Shown here one piece after another: positions 7,091 through 13,906 of a stretch of DNA of 36,349 nucleotides. The DNA is from CAYJSJ01 sp964373065 (GTDB taxonomy: Bacteria > Patescibacteriota > Gracilibacteria > Peribacterales > Peribacteraceae), in NCBI GenBank assembly GCA_964373065.1, contig CAYJSJ010000011.1:1-36349 (forward strand). The letters run 5' to 3'. The position numbers and the translations under genes are program-made. The stretch's first letter is position 1. The number at the start of each line of letters is the position of its first letter. A model generated the notes under the pieces. The model had not been told where the DNA came from and made no database searches. It was given only the letters and a program-made list of their open reading frames with translations.

Positions 7091-7263
7091 GATGAATACT
7101 GCAAACACCCACTACAGCTACTCATCACACAACACATCCATAGACCACGAAAAGTCGTTTTCCTTTAATAAACGCATCAGACGCACCATGTCTTTTCCGA
7201 CGAGTCGAATGGTAAGCCACAAAAAGCAATGGATGCGCTCTTTCTGATTTATCCTTTTTATGT

Positions 7264-7269
7264 TATAAT
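7264..7269 (+). promoter_or_regulatory. -10 box (TATAAT) before the 114-aa hypothetical
   Basis: A consensus TATAAT ends 8 nt before the ATG at 7278 in an AT-rich stretch. This predicts a leaderless or near-leaderless transcript for the two coupled genes. Confidence 0.6.
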
Positions 7270-7277
7270 ATTATATT

Positions 7278-7622
7278 ATGGCTCTATCTGTCTCATCCGG
7301 CGCTTTGGCGAAGCCTGTCATCCCTTCACCGGATGCCCTCTACGATGAAATCATGGGTACCATCGAGCCGGAACTTTTGACCGTGAATCTGCCGAATCTG
7401 GATACGCTCTTTGCAGCGGATACACCTGCAGAAAAAATGAAGCGCGGAGAGCGGTACAACAAAGCATTCCTCGCTTACGCCACGGCATTACAAGCGTATT
7501 CAGGAAAGATGATGGAAAACATTCGTCGATATTTTCTTCAGTCGCTTCACGCGCTCGAGGAGCAAGACAACGAAAACAATACGACGTTACAAAGCATTGA
7601 TGCGCACTTCTCGATCCTATGA
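7278..7622 (+). CDS. Hypothetical helical protein, coupled to the next gene
   Basis: A 114-aa protein without signal peptide or membrane segment (MALSVSSGALAKPVIPSPDA...). The sequence DALYDEIMGTIEPELL, then a short acidic loop and an alpha-helical Lys/Glu/Tyr-rich C-terminal half, resembles small conserved hypotheticals I associate with this lineage; no function is known to me. Its stop overlaps the next start in ATGA (7619-7622), so the two are translationally coupled and probably act together. The start is supported by TATAAT 8 nt upstream. Confidence 0.7.
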   Translation: MALSVSSGALAKPVIPSPDALYDEIMGTIEPELLTVNLPNLDTLFAADTPAEKMKRGERYNKAFLAYATALQAYSGKMMENIRRYFLQSLHALEEQDNENNTTLQSIDAHFSIL

Positions 7623-8596
7623 CACTCTGCATGCGTCACTCAATACCAAATCGGCACCTGGATCCGTTTTGGGAATCACGCATCCTCCGCTTTAGCTTAG
7701 AAGCGCAGAGCAACAAAACTCCAGACATCAAAGAAGTGGCGTCTACCCCGTCTCCGGAACTTCTCAAGCAAGCATTGACCCCAGAGGCAGTGAAAAAACA
7801 GGTGGAACATGAGAAAGGAAAGACAAAAGATCAAGTAGCTGATCTTCAGAGACAGCAAACAGAAAAGGACGCGAGACTAGGTTCAATCGCTGATGCGACA
7901 TCATCTGAGAAAAAAAACGAAAAGAATGAACGTTTAAACTACGAAGAAAAAATGCGAGTGCTAACAATGGGAATAAATCATTCAAAGAAACTATACGATT
8001 TCATAGGAAAACAATCCACAAACATCAGAACAGCGGAAGAGACAAAGAAGAGCGGAGGATTTTTCTATGCACTCGGGGTGACGCTGTATGGGAAACGCAG
8101 CGATGCATTGGGTCAGGATATTGCAGACTGCAGGGACAAAATAAAAGTAGCACAGTGGTTATTATCGTTGATGGCAGTGACCAAAGACCCGGCAGCTGGA
8201 CGAACAAAAATACTTGCTAATTTCAATGCTGTTCGTTCCCGTCTTGCTCTTACGAGACTCAATAGTGATTTCACCGAATCAAATCAGGTTGAAAGCGGAC
8301 CACGATTGGAAAAATTTGATGGAAGTGATTACGCAATTAAGCGCGAGGCGAGTGAAACAGCGTCCATTGCATCGGGCGAGATTACAGCGTTTCTTTTCAA
8401 TGTCGCCACGCTTGGAGCTGGAGCAATTACAAAAGCAGCGCCTACTGCGGCTGCGCTTGTGGAGAGTCAGGCTGCAGCAAGAGGTATTACGACCGCGGTT
8501 GTGAAGGCTGAATTATTTAGTGCCGCTGAGAAAATCGGTGGAGAATTTTTACAAAATCAAGTGGTTGCCATGTTTGCTAATAAAAATATCTCCTAA
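7619..8596 (+). CDS. Hypothetical coiled-coil protein
   Basis: A 325-aa protein of unrecognised family. Residues about 50-115 are rich in Lys, Glu, Gln and Asp with heptad-like spacing (KQVEHEKGKTKDQVADLQRQ), suggesting a coiled coil. The middle is mixed alpha, and the last 70 residues are Ala/Gly-rich (FLFNVATLGAGAITKAAPTA), possibly an amphipathic or membrane-associated helix. There is no signal peptide. It overlaps the preceding gene by 4 nt, so the pair forms a two-gene operon ending at the opposing terminator of the small basic-protein gene. Confidence 0.65.
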   Translation: MTLCMRHSIPNRHLDPFWESRILRFSLEAQSNKTPDIKEVASTPSPELLKQALTPEAVKKQVEHEKGKTKDQVADLQRQQTEKDARLGSIADATSSEKKNEKNERLNYEEKMRVLTMGINHSKKLYDFIGKQSTNIRTAEETKKSGGFFYALGVTLYGKRSDALGQDIADCRDKIKVAQWLLSLMAVTKDPAAGRTKILANFNAVRSRLALTRLNSDFTESNQVESGPRLEKFDGSDYAIKREASETASIASGEITAFLFNVATLGAGAITKAAPTAAALVESQAAARGITTAVVKAELFSAAEKIGGEFLQNQVVAMFANKNIS

Positions 8597-8631
8597 AAAA
8601 ACACCCACCACGGTTTACCCAAGGCAGGTGT
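8594..8631 (-). terminator. Intrinsic terminator of the small basic-protein gene
   Basis: On the minus strand ACACC...GGTGT (8601-8631) with an inner CC/GG and GGT-aa-ACC stem is followed by a run of seven T (8594-8600). The T run overlaps the stop codon of the convergent 325-aa gene. Confidence 0.65.
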
Positions 8632-8656
8632 CTATATGCGACAAACTTACAGCGGA

Positions 8657-8761
8657 CTACCTGCGCTTTTTGCGGCGCTTCGTCGCTGTCTTGCGCTTCG
8701 CAGACTTTCGAACAGTCTTGCGGCGCTTCTTGGTCGCCTTCTTTTTCTTCTTGCGAGCCAT
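8657..8761 (-). CDS. 34-aa Lys/Arg-rich protein (histone H1-tail-like)
   Basis: The minus strand encodes 34 residues beginning MARKKKKKATKKRRKTVRKS and continuing with KRK, TATKRR and KKRR before TAG. Apart from Ala, Thr, Ser and one Val it is entirely Lys and Arg, resembling histone-H1-like nucleoid proteins (Hc1/KTTAK-type tails) or a very basic small ribosomal protein. A T-tailed hairpin directly downstream supports a real transcription unit. The upstream region is AT-rich with TATTAT-like boxes. No Shine-Dalgarno is visible. A nucleic-acid-binding role is inferred from charge alone. Confidence 0.7.
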   Translation of the reverse strand: MARKKKKKATKKRRKTVRKSAKRKTATKRRKKRR

Positions 8762-9126
8762 AGCACGGAAGGGGAAAAAATAAGAACTATTATTTACTAT
8801 AATACTGATAAAAGAATTTCCGTGAAGAAGTTTTGTACAGCGTAAAAAAGATATTATGTTTTCATTCTACATCGATTATTTTTGCGAATGCGATGATTTT
8901 GTTTTGCATCAGAGAAAAAGAGAGTGAAAATTTTTACAGAAAATAATTGGTAAAATAGTCAAAAAAGTTGTTCAGGTTTTTGCGCAATTGCTTCACAAAT
9001 GGTTTGAATTGCGCTCTTTGAATTTTTTGGCGGTCACCTGCAAGAGTTTTGCACGAGTATTGCAGGGATAGAAACGAACGACTGCCGCAGGTGTTACACC
9101 GTGCGCGACATGTGTCTGTAATGATT
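8762..9126. other. 365-nt AT-rich intergenic region with one stem-loop
   Basis: No gene is supported here. The part next to 8762 probably holds the promoter of the small basic-protein gene. GCGCAATT (8982-8989) and AATTGCGC (9007-9014) form a perfect 8-bp stem with a 17-nt loop, followed on plus by a T-rich stretch; this could end a small plus-strand RNA, but I see no convincing promoter for one. Confidence 0.45.
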
Positions 9127-10356
9127 TTATTTTTTGATCCGGCATTGTCTAAGTTCCGCGCGCAACGTGTGTCCCATCTTCTCGCGCTTCGCACGCAAAT
9201 ATTTTTTCTGTTGCTTGCTCTGCGGAGAAATTTCGAGCGGCAATTGTTCACTCAAGTGCAACCCGTACCCTTCGAGTCCCACGACCTTCTTCGGATTGTT
9301 TGTCAGTAACCTCATGTGGCCCACTCCGCAATCTTTCAAAATCTGCGCACCAATGCCATACGTCCTCAGATCCATCGGGAATCCGAGTCGTTCATTTGCT
9401 TCCACCGTGTCGAGCCCCTGTTCGCGCTGCAATGTATATGCTTTCACTTTGTTAATAAGCCCGATTCCTCTCCCCTCCTGACGCATGTACACGATGACAC
9501 CGCACTCCGCTTCTGCAATGCGCCGCATGGCAGCTTGCAGTTGTCCGCCACAATCGCAGTGCAATGACCCAAACGCATCACCGGAAAGGCACTCGCTGTG
9601 TACGCGCACGAGCGTCGGCTGCAAAGCGCAAATTTCCCCCTTCACCAGTGCTACGTGTTCGCCTCCCGCAATCGTATCGCTGTAGACGCGCATCTGCCAC
9701 TGCCCCGTCTGGGTATCCAGCGTCGTCTCTGCTTCTTTGCGTATGAAGGTCTCATGCTGCCTTCTGTACGCGATCAGATCGGCAATCGCCACGATGGGGA
9801 TCTCGTGCTTCGCGGCAAATACTTTCAGCGCCAAAAGACGCATCATCGTTCCATCATCATGCATAAGCTCGGCGCCGACGGCACCTTTTCGCAACCCCGC
9901 GAGACCGACGAGATCTACGGATGCTTCCGTGTGTCCCGCTCGCACCAGCACTCCTCCGTCATTTGCCCGCAGAGGAAACACATGTCCGGGGCGGTGTAAG
10001 TCTTCCGGCCGCGCAACGGGGTGAATAGCCGTGCGCACCGTATGCGTTCTGTCTTTTGCAGATACTCCCGTATCCACCCCCTGCGCCGCTTCTATGGAGA
10101 CGGTGAACGGCGTGCTGCGCTTGGAAGTATTACGCGCAACCATGGGGGGAAGATCCAGCTGGTCCGCTATTGCATTTGTGAGGGAGAGAAAGATGATCCC
10201 ACTCGTATGGCGAATGAGCATGCCCATTTTCTGCTCGTCAATGTGCTCGGCAGCCACGATCAAATCTCCTTCATTCTCACGGTCTTCGTCATCCACGACA
10301 ATCACCATGCGCCCCGTGCGCAAGGCATCCAGTGCGGCGGGAATGGGGGAGAACAT
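9127..10356 (-). CDS. ribBA: Bifunctional DHBP synthase / GTP cyclohydrolase II
   Basis: From the ATG ending at 10356 this encodes 409 aa, the usual length for RibBA, which starts both branches of riboflavin synthesis from ribulose 5-phosphate and GTP. RibB half (about 1-205): VDDEDRENEGDLIVAAEH, with the acidic metal-binding residues, and RAGHTEASVDL. RibA half (about 210-395): VRVHSECLSGDAFG then SLHCDCGGQL with the three zinc cysteines, RQEGRGIGL with the catalytic Arg, and LTNNPKK. An upstream extension in frame would only translate a TTAGGG-like repeat, so I reject it. A GATACT/TACAAT pair lies 6-13 nt upstream. No FMN riboswitch is visible. ribH and ribE lie further upstream on the same strand, separated by an SLH gene; ribD is not in the window. 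Confidence 0.96.
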   Translation of the reverse strand: MFSPIPAALDALRTGRMVIVVDDEDRENEGDLIVAAEHIDEQKMGMLIRHTSGIIFLSLTNAIADQLDLPPMVARNTSKRSTPFTVSIEAAQGVDTGVSAKDRTHTVRTAIHPVARPEDLHRPGHVFPLRANDGGVLVRAGHTEASVDLVGLAGLRKGAVGAELMHDDGTMMRLLALKVFAAKHEIPIVAIADLIAYRRQHETFIRKEAETTLDTQTGQWQMRVYSDTIAGGEHVALVKGEICALQPTLVRVHSECLSGDAFGSLHCDCGGQLQAAMRRIAEAECGVIVYMRQEGRGIGLINKVKAYTLQREQGLDTVEANERLGFPMDLRTYGIGAQILKDCGVGHMRLLTNNPKKVVGLEGYGLHLSEQLPLEISPQSKQQKKYLRAKREKMGHTLRAELRQCRIKK

Positions 10357-10362
10357 TGGCAC

Positions 10363-10375
10363 AGTATCTATTGTA
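10363..10375 (-). promoter_or_regulatory. Candidate -10 boxes of ribBA
   Basis: On minus, TACAAT (10370-10375) and GATACT (10363-10368) lie 13 and 6 nt before the ATG, directly against the TTAGGG-like array. Either would give a very short or absent 5' leader. Confidence 0.45.
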
Positions 10376-10464
10376 GGGTTGGGGATAGGGTTAGGGCTAG
10401 GAGAAGAACATAAAAAAAGGCCTAACCTGCCTACGGCAGGCAAGCCCAACCCTAACCCTACCCC
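10376..10464. repeat. Inverted pair of TTAGGG-like arrays around a palindrome
   Basis: Plus strand: GGG runs at 10376-10378, 10381-10384, 10388-10390 and 10394-10396 separated by TT/ATA/TTA. After a palindrome at 10421-10447, the complementary pattern CAACCCTAACCCTACCCC follows (10447-10464). The arms are inverted relative to each other and fill the gap between ribBA and the SLH gene, even supplying the latter's stop codon. Four GGG runs give G-quadruplex potential. Confidence 0.75.
10412..10445 (-). terminator. Intrinsic terminator of the 453-aa SLH gene
   Basis: On minus, GGC...CCTGCC-gta-GGCAGG...GCC (stem core 10426-10440) is followed by seven T (10412-10418). The hairpin is a copy of a dispersed palindrome also found inverted at 19469-19495, so a repeat element seems to serve as the terminator. 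Confidence 0.6.
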
Positions 10465-11825
10465 TATTTCACCAACTTCAGCGTATAACTCTGCTGCGCG
10501 TTCTTTGGAGCCTTCCTCCCTATGGCGATATAGTACGTTCCGGGCGGGAAATCGTAGACCTGATTGCACTGCGGCCCCTCAAAGCTCGCAAGATTCACAT
10601 CGCTCATGGCATACACGATGCAACGAATTTCTGCCGCGTTTGAGAGGATGACGGTCATCCGTTGCTGCGAGAGTAAGGAGAAGGTATACCAATCCTCGAA
10701 ATCGGAAGCAGTGAGCTTGTCTGTCCTCTCTGCATTTAAGAAGATGAGCCGCGCTTCACGAAAACCATCATTGCCGTCGCCGGTTCCCGTTTGTACGGAT
10801 GCACTGAATGTCGTCTCTGCCACCGTCGGCTGGAGCTGCAACTGGTAGGTACCGGGGCTGATAGTCGACCGCAGGTAACACGATCCGCCCTCTTGGTACC
10901 CGAGGAAGTACTGATCGGAAAATCCCGATGAGCCGAGGAGATAGAGCCTGCAACTGATCTGCCCCGATTGCCCCGGTTGGAGTGAAGCAACCACATTGAC
11001 CGTCTGTGAGGTGACAACGTCGAAACGATATGAGGTGGGATCCTTTTTCCTGAATTTTCCCTCACGCACAAAGGGGAATGACGCTTCGACAATGTTATCG
11101 CCTTCCTCTTCTTCCTCTTCTGTGCCTTCCGAGGCGTGCGACGATACCCCTGTGCTTGCCGCACTGCTGACGGATGACTCGCCCTTTTGCGCTTCGAAGT
11201 CCACACGCAGTGCGTTATAAATCATCGCCGCAGCCTCCCCGCGCAAAAGCGATCTATCGGGGTAAAACCGCCCTCCCTCTTGGCCGGGTATCGGAAGAAT
11301 CTGCAGATTGTACGCCGTGAGCAGGTACTGCGTGTACCACGCGGCCAGCGAGACATCTCCGAAGTTCACAATCTCGCGATTGTCATCGGTCATCGTTTCC
11401 AGTGGAAGCTCGAATACCGTCATGATCATCTTGAGCGCTTCCACGCGATTGACCGGACTGTCGGGGCGAAACGTTCCGTCAGCATAGCCATTCACGAAGC
11501 GCCGTGCTGCGGCATCGCAGACAAACTGTTCGTACCAGCTGCCGATCTCCACGTCCGGGAAGCACCGGACACTCAGGGGATCCGGCGTTTTGCCGCGTGC
11601 TTTGTACAACATTTTGAGCATCGCAGCGCGGTTGACGTTTTCATTGGGTCTAAATGTTCCGTCGGGATTGCCGTCTATCACCGCGGCTTGCACAAGTGTC
11701 TCGATGGATTTCTGGAAGATATGGCCATCCGGAACATCGGGAAATACGGGAGCAGCAGACACCAAAGTAGCACCAAAGAGCAGCGACACTCCTGCCGAAA
11801 ATTTCAACGCGCGCAGTACGTTCAT
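10464..11825 (-). CDS. Secreted protein with three SLH repeats and a C-terminal beta domain
   Basis: A 453-aa protein with a Sec signal peptide (MNVLRALKFSAGVSLLFGAT, cleavage near VSAAP, residues 23-26). Three SLH repeats fill about residues 27-205: AAVIDGNPDGTFRPNENVNR, RFVNGYADGTFRPDSPVNRV and a third with GGRFYPDRSLLRGEAAAMIY. A Ser-rich linker and a six-residue Glu run follow (about 215-245). The C-terminal 200 residues are beta-rich and resemble pre-peptidase (PPC)-type domains (FPPGTYYIAIG; DWYTFSLLSQQRMTVILS), with paired cysteines. It is probably anchored to the cell wall. The gene lies between ribH and ribBA but has its own terminator, so a role in riboflavin metabolism is unlikely. 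Confidence 0.85.
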   Translation of the reverse strand: MNVLRALKFSAGVSLLFGATLVSAAPVFPDVPDGHIFQKSIETLVQAAVIDGNPDGTFRPNENVNRAAMLKMLYKARGKTPDPLSVRCFPDVEIGSWYEQFVCDAAARRFVNGYADGTFRPDSPVNRVEALKMIMTVFELPLETMTDDNREIVNFGDVSLAAWYTQYLLTAYNLQILPIPGQEGGRFYPDRSLLRGEAAAMIYNALRVDFEAQKGESSVSSAASTGVSSHASEGTEEEEEEGDNIVEASFPFVREGKFRKKDPTSYRFDVVTSQTVNVVASLQPGQSGQISCRLYLLGSSGFSDQYFLGYQEGGSCYLRSTISPGTYQLQLQPTVAETTFSASVQTGTGDGNDGFREARLIFLNAERTDKLTASDFEDWYTFSLLSQQRMTVILSNAAEIRCIVYAMSDVNLASFEGPQCNQVYDFPPGTYYIAIGRKAPKNAQQSYTLKLVK

Positions 11826-12125
11826 GAAAGGTTACCGTCGATCTTACCGCGCAGACGCACCGTTTCACAAGTTGTGTTTATCCCACAAAGTAGATTTCAC
11901 CAGACCTGCACTAATTCTGCAATACACATATTTGCATCCGCGCTGTTTTGTACTTAGGGAAGCTCTGCATAATAATCTGACCGCCTATGGACACGTGCAC
12001 TCACTGACGAATGAATTCGTCTGCTCGCTCATAGGTTAGCCGGCGGTTTAAACCGCCGGCTAACATTACTACAATGCAGGAATTTATTCCGAATAACATG
12101 CTGAGTCATCATTCAGAGCTTTCTT
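11826..12125. other. 300-nt non-coding stretch between SLH gene and ribH
   Basis: I see no gene here. The SLH promoter should lie near 11826-11870 on minus, but no strong box is evident (TAAGAT, 15 nt before the ATG, is the best). CCTATG and CATAGG enclose a stem GACGAA-tgaa-TTCGTC at about 12007-12022, followed by a perfect 30-bp palindrome. Confidence 0.4.
12035..12064. repeat. Perfect 30-bp palindrome
   Basis: GTTAGCCGGCGGTTT and its exact reverse complement abut with no spacer (centre TTTAAA). There is no T run on either side, so it does not look like an ordinary terminator. It resembles the other small palindromic elements of the window (5901, 10421, 19469, 36281) in being GC-rich and intergenic. 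Confidence 0.85.
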
Positions 12126-12144
12126 AAAAAAATCCGTGCGGGAT
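12126..12144 (-). terminator. Weak terminator at the end of ribH
   Basis: On minus, ATCC-cgcac-GGAT (12132-12144) is followed by seven T (12126-12132). The stem is only 4 bp and overlaps the ribH stop codon, so it would be weak. Confidence 0.4.
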
Positions 12145-12623
12145 CACGATTGTAATCGGGCAAGATCGGCGAGCGACCGAAGCGCGCAGAGCGCTGCATC
12201 TTCTCCTTTGGAAAGACGCTTTTTTGCGTCCGCCAGTGTATCGACAAACAGCACTTCGCAGACGAAAGGAATGCGGTACATTGTCTGCACATCCATTATG
12301 CCGCGGGCAGCTTGTTCCGCCACAAGTTCTGCGTGATGCGTTTCTCCTTGGACGACGATGCCAAGCCCTATGAGGGCGTCAACAACACCGCGTTCGGCGA
12401 GAGCTGCACCTATGAGGGGGATTTCGAAGGAACCGGAAACCGGATGTTTGCCGATGTTTGCCGCAAGAATTCCCAGATCGATCAGTGTAGAAACCGCCGC
12501 ATCGACCATCGTCTCCATCTCTTCCCTATAGAAGGAGGAGTAGACGAGAGCAATTCTCCAATCCGCAACGGACAGGGGGGCAAGCGTACGCCGTACATCC
12601 TCAATGGGTGGGGACTTCCTCAT
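12144..12623 (-). CDS. ribH: 6,7-dimethyl-8-ribityllumazine synthase
   Basis: About 159 aa, normal for lumazine synthase, which condenses the RibA-branch pyrimidine with DHBP to make lumazine for RibE. Family signatures: RIALVYSSFYREEMETMVDA (substrate-binding N-terminal strand), HPVSGSFEIPLIGAAL, and GIVVQGETHHAELV with the catalytic His pair. The N-terminus is uncertain: in-frame ATGs end at 12656, 12635 and 12623, all overlapping the end of ribE. I chose the most downstream because the family seldom has a longer leader. The overlap with ribE implies co-transcription and coupling (order ribE-ribH). Confidence 0.93.
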   Translation of the reverse strand: MRKSPPIEDVRRTLAPLSVADWRIALVYSSFYREEMETMVDAAVSTLIDLGILAANIGKHPVSGSFEIPLIGAALAERGVVDALIGLGIVVQGETHHAELVAEQAARGIMDVQTMYRIPFVCEVLFVDTLADAKKRLSKGEDAALCALRSLADLARLQS

Positions 12624-13182
12624 GAGTGAACGCATAGAGATACCGACCGACGACATCGGTTTCTATATTGACTGGATCACCCTCCTGTAACGAGTGCAGC
12701 GTCGTCTCAGCGAGCGTGTGTGGAATGAGTGCTATGGTGATGCCGTCTTCCGCTATGGAAGCGACCGTAAGCGAAACGCCATCGATGGCTACGGATCCCT
12801 TTTGTATAAAAAATTTGTTCAACTCTTTCGGTACCACAACGTGTAATTCACCACTATCAATGCTTCCTTCTACGCATCCGACTGCCTCCACATGCCCCTG
12901 CACGATGTGCCCGTCGAGTCGCTCATCGGCAAGAACTGAGCGCTCGAGGTTGACGAAATCCCCTTCCATAAGGAAACGGAGCTTCGATTTCTCCCACGTT
13001 TCTGCGACGACGCAAAACGTCATAGAAATTGCATCGAATGCGACGACGGAAAGGCAGACACCGGACACTGCAATACTGGACCCGATCATCAGATCACTAA
13101 AGGAAACTGGCCTCTCGACCCTCAGCGTACTCTCTGTGCGTTCTAGGACGGGTGCCGTTGCTTCTATGATGCCGGAGAACAT
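12601..13182 (-). CDS. ribE: Riboflavin synthase alpha chain
   Basis: 193 aa, the usual length. Riboflavin synthase dismutates two lumazines to riboflavin and returns a pyrimidine to RibH. The N-terminus MFSGIIEATAPV is the family hallmark. Two lumazine-binding barrels are visible: the first with GSSIAVSGVCLSV (about 33-45), the second with KGSVAIDGVSLTVASI (about 126-141). The intervening RLDGHIVQGHVEAVG is also typical, as is LAETTLHSLQEGDPVNIETD near the end. It precedes ribH and overlaps it. No FMN riboswitch precedes it; the 65-nt upstream gap holds a TAGCTTA tandem repeat. Confidence 0.96.
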   Translation of the reverse strand: MFSGIIEATAPVLERTESTLRVERPVSFSDLMIGSSIAVSGVCLSVVAFDAISMTFCVVAETWEKSKLRFLMEGDFVNLERSVLADERLDGHIVQGHVEAVGCVEGSIDSGELHVVVPKELNKFFIQKGSVAIDGVSLTVASIAEDGITIALIPHTLAETTLHSLQEGDPVNIETDVVGRYLYAFTHEEVPTH

Positions 13183-13192
13183 ATGTTAGCTC

Positions 13193-13220
13193 ATAGCTTA
13201 TAGCTTATAGCTTATAGCTT
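13193..13220. repeat. TAGCTTA heptamer tandem repeat (4 copies)
   Basis: Four tandem 7-mers (TAGCTTA, last copy TAGCTTG) lie in the short gap upstream of ribE. Other 7-mer or 14-mer arrays in this window occur inside ileS (28330-28410). Confidence 0.85.
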
Positions 13221-13247
13221 GTAGCAATTTCCTGAGATTTCTAAAAT

Positions 13248-13892
13248 TTATCTTTTATTCAATACGTCTCGTATTTTCTTTCCAACATCTTCCTCTGTCC
13301 TGGAATCGGCTTGTGAAGATAACTGTTCCCCAGATACGCCATATCTTGCGTGCGCCTTCAAAAACCTCTCGAAGGTGCCACATGTTTCAAGAAGATCTCT
13401 ATATCTACGTGGAAGCTCCCGATCATCTGGAGCGGAGAGAGTGAATTCAGTTTTCCAATAAGAATTGTCCCTGTCCAGTTTGTTTTCACAAACAAATTCC
13501 TGCATCTCGTTCGCCCCACTCATTCGCTCAGAAATTAAATCTCTTTCGATAGAATTTAGATTCATTGCTGACTGCTGCTGAAGAACTTGCCGATACAACG
13601 TAGTAAAATACTCATTGAAATCAAAAAAGTTGTGTTGTTCGTTGCCTTCCTTGAACTTCTGGAGGAAATCCTCCACTGTTGCTAATTTGTGTTGCTTGAG
13701 ATAAACAAACAAATCAACAATAACATTTATGAAATGTATGTTTATTCCAAAAGCTTCGCATTGGTGCACAATTTTCCATATGTCCGGCATCTCGGAACTG
13801 GCCTTCCACTCTTCTTTCCCTATCAGATAAGTGTCTGATGCCGGCAGATCTTCTAAAGTAATCACTGATCGGGATTGTAGAGAATTTAGCAA
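13248..13892 (-). CDS. Hypothetical protein
   Basis: A 214-aa mostly helical soluble protein with no recognised domain, no signal peptide and no membrane segment. The middle holds aromatic-rich helices (INVIVDLFVYLKQHKLATVE; HNFFDFNEYFTTLYRQVLQQ), and the C-terminal third is charged. The likely start is a TTG at 13890-13892, supported by TATAGT 8 nt upstream on minus. That -10 box overlaps the stop codon of the large HD-domain gene, which lies immediately upstream, so the gene may have its own promoter and also be read from upstream. Its function may relate to the HD protein, but only adjacency says so. Confidence 0.6.
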   Translation of the reverse strand: MLNSLQSRSVITLEDLPASDTYLIGKEEWKASSEMPDIWKIVHQCEAFGINIHFINVIVDLFVYLKQHKLATVEDFLQKFKEGNEQHNFFDFNEYFTTLYRQVLQQQSAMNLNSIERDLISERMSGANEMQEFVCENKLDRDNSYWKTEFTLSAPDDRELPRRYRDLLETCGTFERFLKAHARYGVSGEQLSSQADSRTEEDVGKKIRDVLNKR

Positions 13893-13900
13893 ATAAATCC

Positions 13901-13906
13901 ACTATA
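13901..13906 (-). promoter_or_regulatory. -10 box (TATAGT) inside the end of the upstream gene
   Basis: TATAGT on minus overlaps the TAG stop of the HD-domain gene and lies 8 nt before the TTG start at 13892, repeating the layout seen at other genes here. Confidence 0.45.

Noticed and set aside
7029..7247. 72-codon frame after the lipoprotein gene
   Set aside because: No family resemblance and partly overlapping the lipoprotein end; no clear promoter.
8934..9251. 105-codon minus frame next to ribBA
   Set aside because: Overlaps the end of ribBA in another frame and has low-complexity basic composition.
10357..10569. N-terminal extension of RibBA
   Set aside because: It would translate the TTAGGG-like arrays and antisense of the SLH gene; family proteins begin at the ATG ending at 10356.
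13183..13247. FMN riboswitch upstream of ribE
   Set aside because: The gap is only 65 nt and filled by a heptamer repeat; none of the conserved RFN sequence blocks is seen there or before ribBA.
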